DNA of 21,644 bases from Bacteroidales bacterium (GCA_004557185.1 SFEP01000041.1:1-21644), one strand, 5' to 3'; positions 13,576 through 21,644 are shown, numbered from the stretch's first letter. A program made the numbers and translations. Notes: generated from the sequence alone by a model not told the origin.

Positions 13576-15411
13576 ATGAAAGACTTTCTGCGCCTGATGC
13601 GCCAATACGTGGCCCCTTACAAGGGTTACTTGGCCGGTTCGTTGCTTTTCAACCTCCTCTCGGCCGTGCTCAACGTGTTTTCGTTCATTTCCATCATTCC
13701 CATGCTGCAGTTGCTGTTCGGCATCGACCAGAACCGCTACGAGTTCATTGCCTGGACCGACCCCGGCATGAGCACCAAGGACATTGTGGTGAACAACATG
13801 TACTGGTACACCACCGAACTGATGGACACCTACGGGGCATCGACCACACTGCTCATGATAGGGCTCTTCCTGGTGACGACCACGCTGCTGAAAACATCGT
13901 GCTACTTTGCCTCGGTGGCCATCATGGTGCCGCTGCGCACGGGCATTGTGCGCGACATCAGGGAAAAGGTGTATGCCAAAATCGTGTCGCTCCCGCTGAG
14001 CTTCTTCTCAGACGAACGCAAGGGCGACATCATAGCCCGCATGAGCGGCGACGTGAACGAGATTGAGACCTCGGTGACGGGGTCGCTGGAGATGCTCATC
14101 AAAAACCCCATCCTGCTCATCTGCTACTTTGGGGTGCTCATTTACACCTCGTGGCAGCTCACGCTGTTCACCATACTCGTGCTGCCCCTCATGGGCTGGC
14201 TCATGGGACGCATAGGGCGCAAACTCAAGCAAAAGAGCCTCGACGCGCAGAACCGCTGGAGCGACACCATGGCGCAGCTCGAGGAAACGCTGGGCGGCAT
14301 GCGCATTGTGAAAGCCTTTACGGCCGAAAAGAAAATGATGGAACGCTTCAACCGCAGCACCGACGGCTTCCGTTCGGCATCGGCCCGCGTGGCCATCAGG
14401 CAGGCCTCGGCACACCCCGTGAGCGAGTTCTTGGGCACTACGCTCATCGTGCTCGTGCTGTGGTATGGCGGCACGCTCATTTTCTCGGCCCACTCGCCCA
14501 TCGACGCGCCTACGTTCATCTTCTACATGGTCATACTTTACAGCATCATACAGCCGCTCAAGGATTTCTCAAAAGCCTCCTACAACATCCCTAAGGGCAT
14601 GGCCTCGGTGGAGCGCGTCAACAAAATTCTGCATGCCGAAAACACCATCAAGGAGCCCACAGTGCCCAAGCGGCTGCAGGCCTTCGAGAGGGAAATCAGC
14701 TTTGACCACGTGAACTTTGGCTACGGCGACGGCGCACAGGTGCTCACCGACGTGAACCTGCACATCAAACGCGGACAGACCATCGCCCTGGTGGGGCAGA
14801 GCGGCAGCGGAAAAAGTACGCTGGTGGACCTGCTGCCACGCTACCACGACGTGAAGGGCGGCACCATCAGCATCGACGGCACCGACGTGAGGGAACTGCG
14901 CATCAGCGACCTGCGAGCCCTCATTGGCAACGTGAACCAGGAGGCCATACTCTTCAACGACACTTTCTTCAACAACATAGCCTTCGGCGTGGAGCACGCC
15001 ACGATGGACGAGGTGGTGGCAGCCGCCAAGATAGCCAACGCGCACGACTTCATCATGGACAGCGAAAACGGCTACGACACGATGGTGGGCGACCGAGGTT
15101 GCCGCCTGTCGGGCGGACAACGCCAGCGCATCAGCATAGCACGCGCTATCCTGAAGAACCCTGCCATTCTCATCCTCGACGAAGCCACCTCGGCCCTCGA
15201 CACCGAGAGCGAACGCTTGGTGCAGGAGGCGCTCGAACGACTGATGAAGACGCGCACCACCATTGCCATTGCGCACCGCTTGAGCACCATCAAGAACGCC
15301 GACGAGATATGCGTGCTCTACGAAGGACGCATTGTGGAACGCGGCACGCACGAGGAACTGCTGGCTCAAGGCGGATACTACAAACGGCTGAACGACATGC
15401 AGCAACTCTGA
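13576..15411 (+). CDS. MsbA-like ABC exporter (permease-ATPase fusion)
   Basis: Half-transporter that should dimerise in the inner membrane and flip or export a lipid-like substrate. The 611-residue protein has an N-terminal six-helix transmembrane domain (about 18-330) and a C-terminal ATPase. Walker A is GQSGSGKST (407-415), the signature LSGGQRQ starts at 511, Walker B ILILDEATSALD has D535 and E536, and the H-loop is IAHRLSTI. MsbA-like lipid A flipping is the best guess, but many Bacteroidetes paralogues exist. I chose the ATG at 13576 (MKDFLRLMRQYVAPYKGYL); an upstream TTG would add 13 unlikely residues. It is first in a plus-strand run, and the next gene starts 10 nt after its stop, which supports an envelope role. 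Confidence 0.92.
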   Translation: MKDFLRLMRQYVAPYKGYLAGSLLFNLLSAVLNVFSFISIIPMLQLLFGIDQNRYEFIAWTDPGMSTKDIVVNNMYWYTTELMDTYGASTTLLMIGLFLVTTTLLKTSCYFASVAIMVPLRTGIVRDIREKVYAKIVSLPLSFFSDERKGDIIARMSGDVNEIETSVTGSLEMLIKNPILLICYFGVLIYTSWQLTLFTILVLPLMGWLMGRIGRKLKQKSLDAQNRWSDTMAQLEETLGGMRIVKAFTAEKKMMERFNRSTDGFRSASARVAIRQASAHPVSEFLGTTLIVLVLWYGGTLIFSAHSPIDAPTFIFYMVILYSIIQPLKDFSKASYNIPKGMASVERVNKILHAENTIKEPTVPKRLQAFEREISFDHVNFGYGDGAQVLTDVNLHIKRGQTIALVGQSGSGKSTLVDLLPRYHDVKGGTISIDGTDVRELRISDLRALIGNVNQEAILFNDTFFNNIAFGVEHATMDEVVAAAKIANAHDFIMDSENGYDTMVGDRGCRLSGGQRQRISIARAILKNPAILILDEATSALDTESERLVQEALERLMKTRTTIAIAHRLSTIKNADEICVLYEGRIVERGTHEELLAQGGYYKRLNDMQQL

Positions 15412-15421
15412 AGCAAGGAGT

Positions 15422-17359
15422 ATGATGACCATGAAAGCATTGTGGCAGAAAATAGCACGACGACGCCCGCACACGGCTCCCGTCAGCGCCTGGCGCCTGC
15501 TGGTGGCTCAGTATGCGGCCTACGTGGGCCTGTTTGTGCTGGCCAAACCCCTCTTCATGCTTACGCAGCCCGGCGCGCTGTGGCAGGGTGCCGGGTGGAG
15601 CGACATGCCCGAGGTGCTGCTGCACGGGCTGGTGCAGGACCTCGCCACGGCGGGCTACCTCACGGCCCCCGTGTGGCTGCTGCTGCTGGTGCACACATGG
15701 TGGCCGCGGCCTGCCTTGCTGCGCGTGGCGCGGCCCTACGTGGCACTGACGGCCGTGGTGATGGCGCTCACGCTGGTGGGCGACGCCGCACTCTACCCCT
15801 TCTGGACCATCAAGCTCGACGCCACCATCTGGAACTACCTCGATGCACCGGGCGGCGCGCTGTCGAGCGTGACTCCCCTTTATATAATAGGTGTGTGCGT
15901 GGCCTTCGCTCTGACGCTGGCCGCCGTGTATGCCGTGGCCGTGCTGCCGTGGCGCCACCAGCCTGCCGCGCCGCAGCACCGCGTGCGCCGCACCGCGCTG
16001 TGGCTCGTGGCGGGCGGCGTGCTCTTTGTGGCCATACGCGGCGGCGTGGGCAAGGGAACGGCCAACGTGGGCATGGTGTATTACTCAGCCAACCCTTTTC
16101 TGAACCACGCTGCCGTGAACCCGCTGTTCAGCCTGGTATCGACCACCAGCAAGACGGACGACTACGGCAAGAAGGCGCGCTACTTTGACCATGACACGTG
16201 CCGCCGCTACTTCGACGCGCTGGGCTACGACACCCGCAGCCTCCACACACCACAGCTGCTCCGCACGCAGCGACCCCACGTGCTACTGATACTCATGGAG
16301 GGCTGCGGCGGCACCTTTGTGCATGCCGTCGACCCGCTGAGCGACCCCACCATCACGCCGCGCCTGAACCGTCTGGCCGCCGAGGGCGTGGTGTTTACGC
16401 AATGCTACGCTAACTCCTTCCGCACCGACCGCGGCACGCTCTCCACGCTGAGCGGCTATCCCGCCTTTCCCGACCTGAGCGTGATGAAGAACGCGGCGCT
16501 GGCCTCCACGCTGCCCTCGATAGCACGAACGCTGCGCGGGGCGGGCTATAGCACCGACTTTCTGTATGGCGGCGACCTCACCTTTACCAACATGCGCGGC
16601 TACCTGGTGGCCACGGGCTACGAGCGCACCACCGACGAGCAGGACTTTCCCGCCTCGGTGCGCCGAAGCCACGACTGGGGCGTGACCGACGCCATCACCT
16701 GCGACACGCTGTGCCAACGCCTGCTGGCACGCCGCACCGACAAGCCCTGGCACACGGCCTTCCTCACGCTGGCCAGCCATGAGCCGTGGCAGGTGCCCTA
16801 CGACCGCCTGGCGGGCAACAAGGTGGCCAACTCGATGGCCTATCTGGACGACTGCATAGGCCGCCTGACCGACCGCCTGCGCCAAAGCCCGCTGTGGGCG
16901 AACCTGCTCATCGTGCTCCTGCCCGACCACGGCATTGGCTATCCCGAAGGCCTCACCGACCTCGACCCGCGCCGCGCCCACATTCCCCTCATTCTGTGCG
17001 GCGGGGCTGTGCGGGAACACCGCACGGTCGACGTGCTGTGCAACCAGTCGGACCTGGCCGCTACGCTGCTGGGGCAATTGGGGCTGGCGCACGACGACTT
17101 CCGCTTCAGCCGCGACGTGCTCAGCGCCACCTACCGCCACCCCTCGGCGGTGCACGTGTGGAGCGAGGGGCTGTGGCACCTCGACGCCACGGGGCTGAGC
17201 GCCGTGAGCACGCAGCAGGCCGATGCCGCACCGCTGCGCGAAGAGCCGCAGCCCAGCGAGGCACGCCGACGCGCCGCCAAGGCTTACCTGCAAACCGCCT
17301 ACGACGACCTGGCGGCCCGCGATGCCGCCCTGCACAACCGGCAGGCAGGGGCGCACTGA
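15422..17359 (+). CDS. LTA synthase-family membrane sulfatase/phosphotransferase
   Basis: Membrane-anchored alkaline-phosphatase-superfamily enzyme of the LtaS type. In Gram-negative bacteria such proteins are thought to move phosphoglycerol- or phosphoethanolamine-like groups onto envelope glycans or lipids. The 645-residue protein has about five membrane helices in residues 20-210, then a periplasmic catalytic domain. Likely metal-site residues are E293 (LLILMEGCGG), nucleophile T335 (NSFRTDRGTLS), and D502 and H503 (LLPDHGIGYPEG). SHEPWQVP is a further family motif. Three closely spaced ATG codons (15422, 15425, 15431) could start it; the first is given. It follows the ABC exporter by 10 nt. 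The substrate is not visible from sequence, and a true lipoteichoic acid role is not expected in this group. Confidence 0.9.
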   Translation: MMTMKALWQKIARRRPHTAPVSAWRLLVAQYAAYVGLFVLAKPLFMLTQPGALWQGAGWSDMPEVLLHGLVQDLATAGYLTAPVWLLLLVHTWWPRPALLRVARPYVALTAVVMALTLVGDAALYPFWTIKLDATIWNYLDAPGGALSSVTPLYIIGVCVAFALTLAAVYAVAVLPWRHQPAAPQHRVRRTALWLVAGGVLFVAIRGGVGKGTANVGMVYYSANPFLNHAAVNPLFSLVSTTSKTDDYGKKARYFDHDTCRRYFDALGYDTRSLHTPQLLRTQRPHVLLILMEGCGGTFVHAVDPLSDPTITPRLNRLAAEGVVFTQCYANSFRTDRGTLSTLSGYPAFPDLSVMKNAALASTLPSIARTLRGAGYSTDFLYGGDLTFTNMRGYLVATGYERTTDEQDFPASVRRSHDWGVTDAITCDTLCQRLLARRTDKPWHTAFLTLASHEPWQVPYDRLAGNKVANSMAYLDDCIGRLTDRLRQSPLWANLLIVLLPDHGIGYPEGLTDLDPRRAHIPLILCGGAVREHRTVDVLCNQSDLAATLLGQLGLAHDDFRFSRDVLSATYRHPSAVHVWSEGLWHLDATGLSAVSTQQADAAPLREEPQPSEARRRAAKAYLQTAYDDLAARDAALHNRQAGAH

Positions 17360-17384
17360 TTTCACACCTGACATACAGCAACTC

Positions 17385-18392
17385 ATGGCTAAGAGCATTC
17401 TCATCACAGGCGCCTCGGGCTTCATCGGCAGCTTTCTGGTCGAAGAGGGTCTGGCGCAGGGCTACGAAGTGTGGGCCGCCGTGCGCCGCACCAGTAGCCG
17501 TGCCTATCTGCAGGACGAGCGCATCCGCTTCATCGAACTGAACTTGGAGAACGACGCCGCCCTCACCGCGCAACTCAGTGCCCACGTGCAGGAGCACGGT
17601 GCCTTCAGCGGCGTGATACATGCTGCGGGTGCCACGAAATGCCGCCGCGTGGCCGACTTTTACCGCATCAATGCCGAAGCCACAGGCCGCCTGGCCGTCA
17701 CGCTACTCGAAACGGGCGCGCTCGGTGCCGACGGGCGTCTGGTGTTCGTGAGTTCGCTCAGCGTGTATGGCGCGCTGCACGAAATAGACCACCTGCCGCT
17801 GCGTGAAACCGACCAGCCGCAGCCCAACACCCACTACGGCCGCAGCAAGTGGCAGGCTGAGTGCCTGCTGGCGCAGGTGCCGGGACTGAACTACGTGGTG
17901 CTGCGGCCCACTGGCGTGTATGGTCCCCGTGAGCGCGACTATGCCCTCATGGCCCGCAGCATACGCCGCCACATCGACTTTGCCGTGGGCTTCAAGCCGC
18001 AGGTGCTCACCTTTATCTATGTAAAGGACCTCGTGCAGGCCGCCTTCCTGGCCCTCACCCGTGGCCGCAGCGGTGCGGCCTACGTGCTGACCGACGGCAA
18101 GAGCTACACCAGCCGCGCCTTCAGCGACCTGCTGCAACTCGAGCTGGGCGTGCGCCGCGTGCTCCACATCACCGCTCCCACTTGCGTGCTGTGGCTCGTG
18201 GCTCGCATAGCCGAGGCCGTGGCCCGCCTGCGCGGCACCACCTCAACGCTCAATGCCGACAAGTACCGCATCATGTGCCAGCGCAACTGGCAAGCCGACA
18301 TTACGCCCGCCCGCCGCGACCTGGGCTACAAGCCCGCCTGGCCCCTCACCCGCGGCGTGCACGACACCCGAGAGTGGTATCGCACCTTCTGA
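17385..18392 (+). CDS. NAD-dependent epimerase/dehydratase (extended SDR)
   Basis: Rossmann-fold oxidoreductase of the extended short-chain family, typically acting on nucleotide sugars or sterol/isoprenoid-like alcohols. The 335-residue protein has the cofactor motif TGASGFIG (8-15), the catalytic serine region FVSSLSVYG (S123/S124) and the YxxxK pair Y151 and K155 (HYGRSKWQ). RPTGVYGPRERD follows, as in UDP-sugar epimerase-like proteins. The ATG at 17385 gives MAKSILITGASGFIGS, the expected N-terminus; frame upstream of it lies over the previous gene. It starts 25 nt after the LTA-synthase-like gene. The precise substrate is unknown. A sugar-nucleotide or polyprenol-linked step would fit the envelope neighbours (inference). 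Confidence 0.9.
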   Translation: MAKSILITGASGFIGSFLVEEGLAQGYEVWAAVRRTSSRAYLQDERIRFIELNLENDAALTAQLSAHVQEHGAFSGVIHAAGATKCRRVADFYRINAEATGRLAVTLLETGALGADGRLVFVSSLSVYGALHEIDHLPLRETDQPQPNTHYGRSKWQAECLLAQVPGLNYVVLRPTGVYGPRERDYALMARSIRRHIDFAVGFKPQVLTFIYVKDLVQAAFLALTRGRSGAAYVLTDGKSYTSRAFSDLLQLELGVRRVLHITAPTCVLWLVARIAEAVARLRGTTSTLNADKYRIMCQRNWQADITPARRDLGYKPAWPLTRGVHDTREWYRTF

Positions 18393-18443
18393 CCCACCAA
18401 GCGGCCCCATTTCATGGCCTCTCCTTAATAAACTCCGTCGGCA

Positions 18444-18481
18444 CACTCCTTTTTTATAGATAGCACTCCTTTTATATATAG
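18444..18481 (+). repeat. Tandem AT-rich direct repeat before the PAP2 gene
   Basis: Two adjacent near-copies, CACTCCTTTTTTATAGATAG (18444-18463) and CACTCCTTTTATATATAG (18464-18481), end one base before the ATG of the PAP2 gene. The copies differ by 2 nt in T-tract length and by one base. The stretch is strikingly AT-rich for this window. Confidence 0.85.
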
Positions 18482-18482
18482 C

Positions 18483-19502
18483 ATGCCCCACACGTCGTTA
18501 CCCCAACTGCTGCAAGCACTCCTGCTGTCGAAGTCGCCGCTGCGCTACCGCTTCCTCTCGCCCGTGGAGTGGGCCACGCTGGCTTACACGCTGCTCACCA
18601 CGCTGCTCGTGCTGGTGCTGCTCAACGGTAGCGGCGACGCGCAACGCTTGCTCACGGCGCGTGCCTTTGTGGTGGTGGGCGTAGCCTTTTTCTACGCGTT
18701 CTACCGTTGGCGCCCCAGCCGTTTCACCTTCTTCCTACGCTACCTCTATCCCATGGTGCTGCTGAGTTTCTGGTATCCCGACACCTACGACTTCAGCCGC
18801 CACTTTCCGAACCTCGACCACTTCTTTGCCAAAGCCGACGAGTGGCTCGTGGGTTGCCAGCCCAGCATCACGTTCAGCCGCGCCCTGCCGCAGAAGTGCT
18901 GGAGCGAATTGTTCCACATGGGCTACTTCGCCTACTATCCGCTCATACTGCTCACGGTGCTCTCGCCCATCATGCTGTGCCGCCAGCGGTTTGAGCGCAC
19001 GGCGTTTGTGGTGCTCATGTCGTTCTTCTTCTACTACCTCATCTACCTGCTGTTGCCCGTGGCTGGCCCGCAATACTACTTCCACGCCATCGGCATGGAG
19101 CAGGCCGAGGCAGGCCACTTTCCCGCCCTGGGGCACTACTTCCAGACGCACACCGACATGGCCGTGTCGCCGGGCCCCGAGGGTTTCTTCCGCTCGCTTG
19201 TCGAAGCCACGCAGGCCGACGGCGAACGACCCACGGCCGCCTTCCCCTCGTCGCACGTGGGCATCAGCACGGTGCTGCTCCTGCTGCTGTGGCGCAACAG
19301 CCGCCGGCTCTTTGTGTGGTCGCTACCCTTCTACATCGCCCTCTGCTGTGCCACGGTCTACATTCAGGCCCACTATCTGGTCGACGTGCTGGGCGGCCTC
19401 CTCACGGCTCCCCTCTTCTTCGTGGCCTCCGACGCCATCTACAAGCGCTGGCGGCGCATGACGTGGAACCGCCTCACCGAAAAACTCAAGCACCACGCCT
19501 GA
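18483..19502 (+). CDS. PAP2-family membrane phosphatase
   Basis: Integral-membrane lipid phosphatase or phosphotransferase of the PAP2 superfamily, acting at the periplasmic face on lipid phosphates such as undecaprenyl or phosphatidyl phosphates. The 339-residue protein has roughly six to eight hydrophobic helices. The PAP2 motifs are AAFPSSHVG (S256-H258) and HYLVDVLGG (H297, D301). The first motif is not a clear KxxxxxxRP; RALPQKCWSELFHMG (about 132-146) stands where a PAP2_3-type (inositol-phosphorylceramide-synthase-like) protein would carry its early motif. So either a phosphatase or a head-group transferase is possible. It starts 90 nt after the SDR stop, behind a tandem AT-rich repeat, and may have its own expression control. 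Confidence 0.9.
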   Translation: MPHTSLPQLLQALLLSKSPLRYRFLSPVEWATLAYTLLTTLLVLVLLNGSGDAQRLLTARAFVVVGVAFFYAFYRWRPSRFTFFLRYLYPMVLLSFWYPDTYDFSRHFPNLDHFFAKADEWLVGCQPSITFSRALPQKCWSELFHMGYFAYYPLILLTVLSPIMLCRQRFERTAFVVLMSFFFYYLIYLLLPVAGPQYYFHAIGMEQAEAGHFPALGHYFQTHTDMAVSPGPEGFFRSLVEATQADGERPTAAFPSSHVGISTVLLLLLWRNSRRLFVWSLPFYIALCCATVYIQAHYLVDVLGGLLTAPLFFVASDAIYKRWRRMTWNRLTEKLKHHA

Positions 19503-19537
19503 CGACGCATTCCATTCACCTTCTATATCTTATCACT

Positions 19538-20938
19538 ATGTTGAAGAAAATCCTACTCGCCAGCCTGCTGGCCGCCCCTTCCCTGCTGACACTGGCGCAG
19601 CGCACCGACGGAGGCATATCGCCCCAACTGCTTGAAAAAATCAAGAGCAGCCAATCGGCCACGCCCGCCGACGCCGCCCTGCGCAACGCGCTGGCAGGCG
19701 CCGCCATCAACCAGTTGGCCACCAACCCCTCGAACCCCGATGCCACCGACACCTACTTCAGCCACGAGGTGCCCTCGGCCGGCGTAACCGACCAGAAGAA
19801 CTCGGGCCGCTGCTGGCTCTTTACGGGCATGAACGTGATGCGTGCTCGGATGATTAAAGACTACAACCTCGGCGCGTTCCAGTTTTCGCAAAGCTACACC
19901 TTCTTCTACGACCAGCTGGAGAAGGCCAACCTCTTCCTGCAATCGGTGATCGACCTGGCCAACCGCCCCATGGACGACAAAACCGTGGAATGGCTCTTCA
20001 AGAACCCCCTCTCGGACGGCGGCACCTTCTGCGGTGTGGCCGACGCTGTGATGAAATACGGCCTCGTGCCCGCCGAGGTGATGCCCGAGAGCTACCAGGC
20101 CAACAACACCTCGCGCCTCTCCTCGCTCATAGCCCTCAAGCTGCGTGAGTACGGCCTCACCCTGCGCCAAGCCGTAGCCCGCGGCGAAAAGGCCAAGCAG
20201 ATCGCTGAGCGCAAGCAGCAGATGCTCGCCACCGTCTACCACATGCTCTCGCTCACCCTGGGCGAGCCGCCCGTCAAGTTTGAGTGGACACAGAAGGACG
20301 CACAGGGACGCCCCGTAAGCACCGCCACTTACACCCCGCTCGAATTCTACAACAAATTTGTGGGCGTAGACTTGAAAAACAACTACGTGATGCTCATGAA
20401 CGACCCCTCACGCCCCTACCACAAGCTCTACACCATCGACCTCGACCGCCACTCCTACGACGGCCTGCAGTGGACCTACCTCAACCTGCCCATGAACGAA
20501 ATCAAGGACATGGCCATTGCCTCCATCAAGGACTCCACGATGATGTACTTCTCGTGCGACGTGGGCAAGTTCCTCGACAGCAAAACGGGTGTGCTCTCGC
20601 TCCGCAACTACGACTACGAGTCGCTCTTCGCCACCACCTTCCCCATGAACAAGGCCGACCGCATACGCACCTTCGCTTCGGCTTCGAGCCACGCCATGAC
20701 GCTCATGGCCGTGGACCTCGACGCACAGGGCAAGCCCCGCAAGTGGAAGGTGGAGAACTCCTGGGGACCGACGCACGGGCACCACGGCCACCTCATCATG
20801 ACCGATGCCTGGTTCGACGAATACATGTTCCGCCTCGTGGTTGACCGCAAGTACGTGCCCGCCGCTACGCTCGAACTGCTCAAGCAAAAGCCCGTGGTGC
20901 TGCCCGCCTGGGACCCCCTCTTCATGCCCGAGCAGTAA
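19538..20938 (+). CDS. Secreted C1-family aminopeptidase (PepC/bleomycin hydrolase type)
   Basis: Papain-fold cysteine peptidase of the C1B (PepC/bleomycin hydrolase) group, which trims N-terminal residues from peptides. The 466-residue protein starts with a signal peptide (1-20, MLKKILLASLLAAPSLLTLA). Unlike cytoplasmic PepC, it should therefore work in the periplasm or outside the cell. The catalytic Cys92 lies in DQKNSGRCWLF, with the oxyanion glutamine Q87 just before it. His385 is in SSHAMTLMAVD and Asn407 in VENSWG. All three catalytic residues are present. The ATG at 19538 was chosen because it begins the signal peptide; the longer frame upstream overlaps the PAP2 gene. It follows PAP2 by 35 nt and is probably last in the run, since a terminator-like hairpin lies about 95 nt after its stop. 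Confidence 0.95.
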   Translation: MLKKILLASLLAAPSLLTLAQRTDGGISPQLLEKIKSSQSATPADAALRNALAGAAINQLATNPSNPDATDTYFSHEVPSAGVTDQKNSGRCWLFTGMNVMRARMIKDYNLGAFQFSQSYTFFYDQLEKANLFLQSVIDLANRPMDDKTVEWLFKNPLSDGGTFCGVADAVMKYGLVPAEVMPESYQANNTSRLSSLIALKLREYGLTLRQAVARGEKAKQIAERKQQMLATVYHMLSLTLGEPPVKFEWTQKDAQGRPVSTATYTPLEFYNKFVGVDLKNNYVMLMNDPSRPYHKLYTIDLDRHSYDGLQWTYLNLPMNEIKDMAIASIKDSTMMYFSCDVGKFLDSKTGVLSLRNYDYESLFATTFPMNKADRIRTFASASSHAMTLMAVDLDAQGKPRKWKVENSWGPTHGHHGHLIMTDAWFDEYMFRLVVDRKYVPAATLELLKQKPVVLPAWDPLFMPEQ

Positions 20939-21012
20939 GCCACCGCACCACTGCATGCGCCGAGCGCCCCGCAGCGAGCCTCGCAAGCAGTGGTTGCCAC
21001 GTAACAACACAC

Positions 21013-21087
21013 ATGCCGTGTGAAAACTGGACATGCCGTGTGAAGTAATTCACCACAGGCCAGCCCCGTTTTTACACGGCATTTTTT
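21013..21087 (+). terminator. Terminator of pepC-like gene built from type III repeat units
   Basis: ATGCCGTGT occurs at 21013-21021 and again at 21033-21041 (20 bp apart). Either copy can pair with ACACGGCAT at 21074-21082, which runs into six T (21082-21087). The nearer copy gives a 9-bp stem with a 32-nt loop; that loop contains TTCAC, which can pair with GTGAA beside the stem. It works as an intrinsic terminator for the peptidase gene, and its direct-direct-inverted layout follows the plan of the 21-bp repeat modules. Confidence 0.7.
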
Positions 21088-21145
21088 GCGCCCTGCCCGC
21101 TTTTTGTGACGACGACGTTGCTCCGTGAAACGCGAAATCGCCGCC

Positions 21146-21254
21146 TATTTTCGGCGGGGTGGCGCGCCGTAGAAACAGGCCGCCGTGGGAACTTTCGTCC
21201 ACGCCGTGGGAACTTTCGTCCACGGCGGGGGAACTTTCTTCCACGGCATCCCGT
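21146..21254 (+). repeat. Repeat element C, type I module variant
   Basis: GCCGTGG occurs at 21182 and 21203 (21 bp apart). Its inverse CCACG[C/G]C occurs at 21199, 21220 and 21241 (21 bp steps). Each 21-bp unit thus carries both arms and can fold by itself. It ends CACGGCATCCCGTC, as does element A. To the left is the family boundary and linker CTATTTTCGGCGGGGTGGC (about 21147-21165). Confidence 0.88.
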
Positions 21255-21429
21255 CGGAGGCAACACCTTCAATGCGTTTACCGAGCACCCGTCTTTCTGG
21301 GGGCGCTCATACAAGTTTACCAGACAATAATAAAGAAATATTACTGTCCGCTAAACCCTAAGACTACACCCCTAACTTTCCGAGAGACAGAGGTGTGGCT
21401 TTCGGCTTATCATGGACAAGCCCCCTTTG
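21255..21429. other. AT-rich non-coding stretch, probable insertion-sequence 3' flank
   Basis: From about 21310 the base composition drops to AT-rich. The minus strand contains GGGTTTAGCGGACAGTAATA (about 21335-21354), which has the look of an insertion-sequence end. It adjoins the transposase-like remnant to the right. I cannot fix the exact element boundary or find a target duplication. Confidence 0.35.
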
Positions 21430-21513
21430 TCAAAAAATAGACTCTTGAGGAGGTGTTTCAGATACCTCGGCAAGCATATGGTTCAGGTCTGCGTCTGGTT
21501 GATTGAAGAATTT
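21430..21513 (-). pseudogene. C-terminal remnant of a probable transposase
   Basis: Reading leftward, about 27 codons, KFFNQPDADLNHMLAEVSE and then TPPQESIF, end at a TGA stop (21430-21432). Upstream the frame meets a stop almost at once, inside the CTATTTTCGGCGGGGTGG boundary of repeat D. The peptide looks like a protein C-terminus. With the AT-rich flank and the insertion-sequence-like end to its left, it is best explained as the last piece of a degraded insertion sequence cut by or joined to the repeat element. The family is not assigned; I judged by appearance only. Confidence 0.4.
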
Positions 21514-21519
21514 ACATAG

Positions 21520-21644
21520 CCTCTATTTTCGGCGGGGTGGGGGATGGGAAAAAGGAGATGCTACGTAAAAAATGTCACGTAGTACGTAAAAAAAATCACG
21601 TCGTTCGTAAACTTTTTTACGTAGCATCTATTTTCGGCGGGGCG
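21520..21644 (+). repeat. Repeat element D, type II module (cut by window end)
   Basis: Boundary and linker CTCTATTTTCGGCGGGGTGG (21521-21540) is followed by a type II module: TACGTA at 21562 and 21583, TTCGTA at 21604 (21-bp steps), then TACGTA at 21618 (14 bp) in TTTTTTACGTAGCATC, and a second boundary CATCTATTTTCGGCGGGG at the window edge. The register is the same as in A and B. It has the orientation of B on the plus strand, opposite to A. Another module may follow beyond the window. Confidence 0.92.

Noticed and set aside
171..21644. Regular spacing of about 10-11 kb between the repeat clusters
   Set aside because: Three loci cannot establish periodicity, and the window edges may have been set by chance.

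Overview
The window looks like chromosomal DNA from a GC-rich member of the Bacteroidales, most likely Prevotellaceae or a close relative (inference). The signs are: Bacteroidetes-type promoter boxes (TAnnTTTG at -7, one with TTTG 19 nt upstream), a 'smalltalk' micro-protein, an ECF sigma / membrane anti-sigma-like / DUF4252 trio, a PG_1098-type THUMP-like methyltransferase, and a secreted C1 aminopeptidase. I saw no rRNA, tRNA, CRISPR array, prophage or intact insertion sequence.

Layout. 1-64: the last codons of an upstream gene and its terminator. 171-363: composite repeat element A. 698-5745: sbcD-sbcC, with overlapping stop and start codons. 5746-6352: non-coding, with nested inverted repeats. 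6353-6457: smalltalk. 6577-6610: a hairpin shared by convergent genes. 6644-7534 (-): a WYL regulator. 7628-7917 (-): a candidate small RNA with its own promoter box and terminator. 8034-9374 (-): miaB with a good promoter. 9696-11199 (-): ECF sigma, putative anti-sigma and DUF4252 unit. 11275-11307 (-): a terminator. 11346-11535: composite element B. 11560-13238 (-): guanine deaminase then methyltransferase. 13576-20938 (+): a run of five genes, MsbA-like ABC exporter, LTA-synthase-like transferase, SDR, PAP2 phosphatase and secreted PepC-like peptidase. 21013-21644: a third repeat cluster (C and D) with a transposase remnant inside it.

How genes work together. SbcCD is a hairpin and DNA-end nuclease. 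MiaB modifies tRNA A37. The sigma/anti-sigma/DUF4252 unit looks like a small envelope-signal regulon. The five-gene plus-strand run fits export and remodelling of lipid-linked or phosphate-containing envelope material (inference).

The most unusual feature is an intergenic repeat family seen at three places. Each module has direct units phased at 21 bp, closed by one inverted unit. Two unrelated core motifs (GCCGTGG and TACGTAAA) share this plan and the same CATCTATTT-type boundary; a third, degenerate motif (GCCGTGTGAA) has a similar plan. Modules are joined in a fixed order by a common linker. This looks like a modular element family whose cores have diverged while the architecture was kept. 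Its function is unknown from sequence alone.
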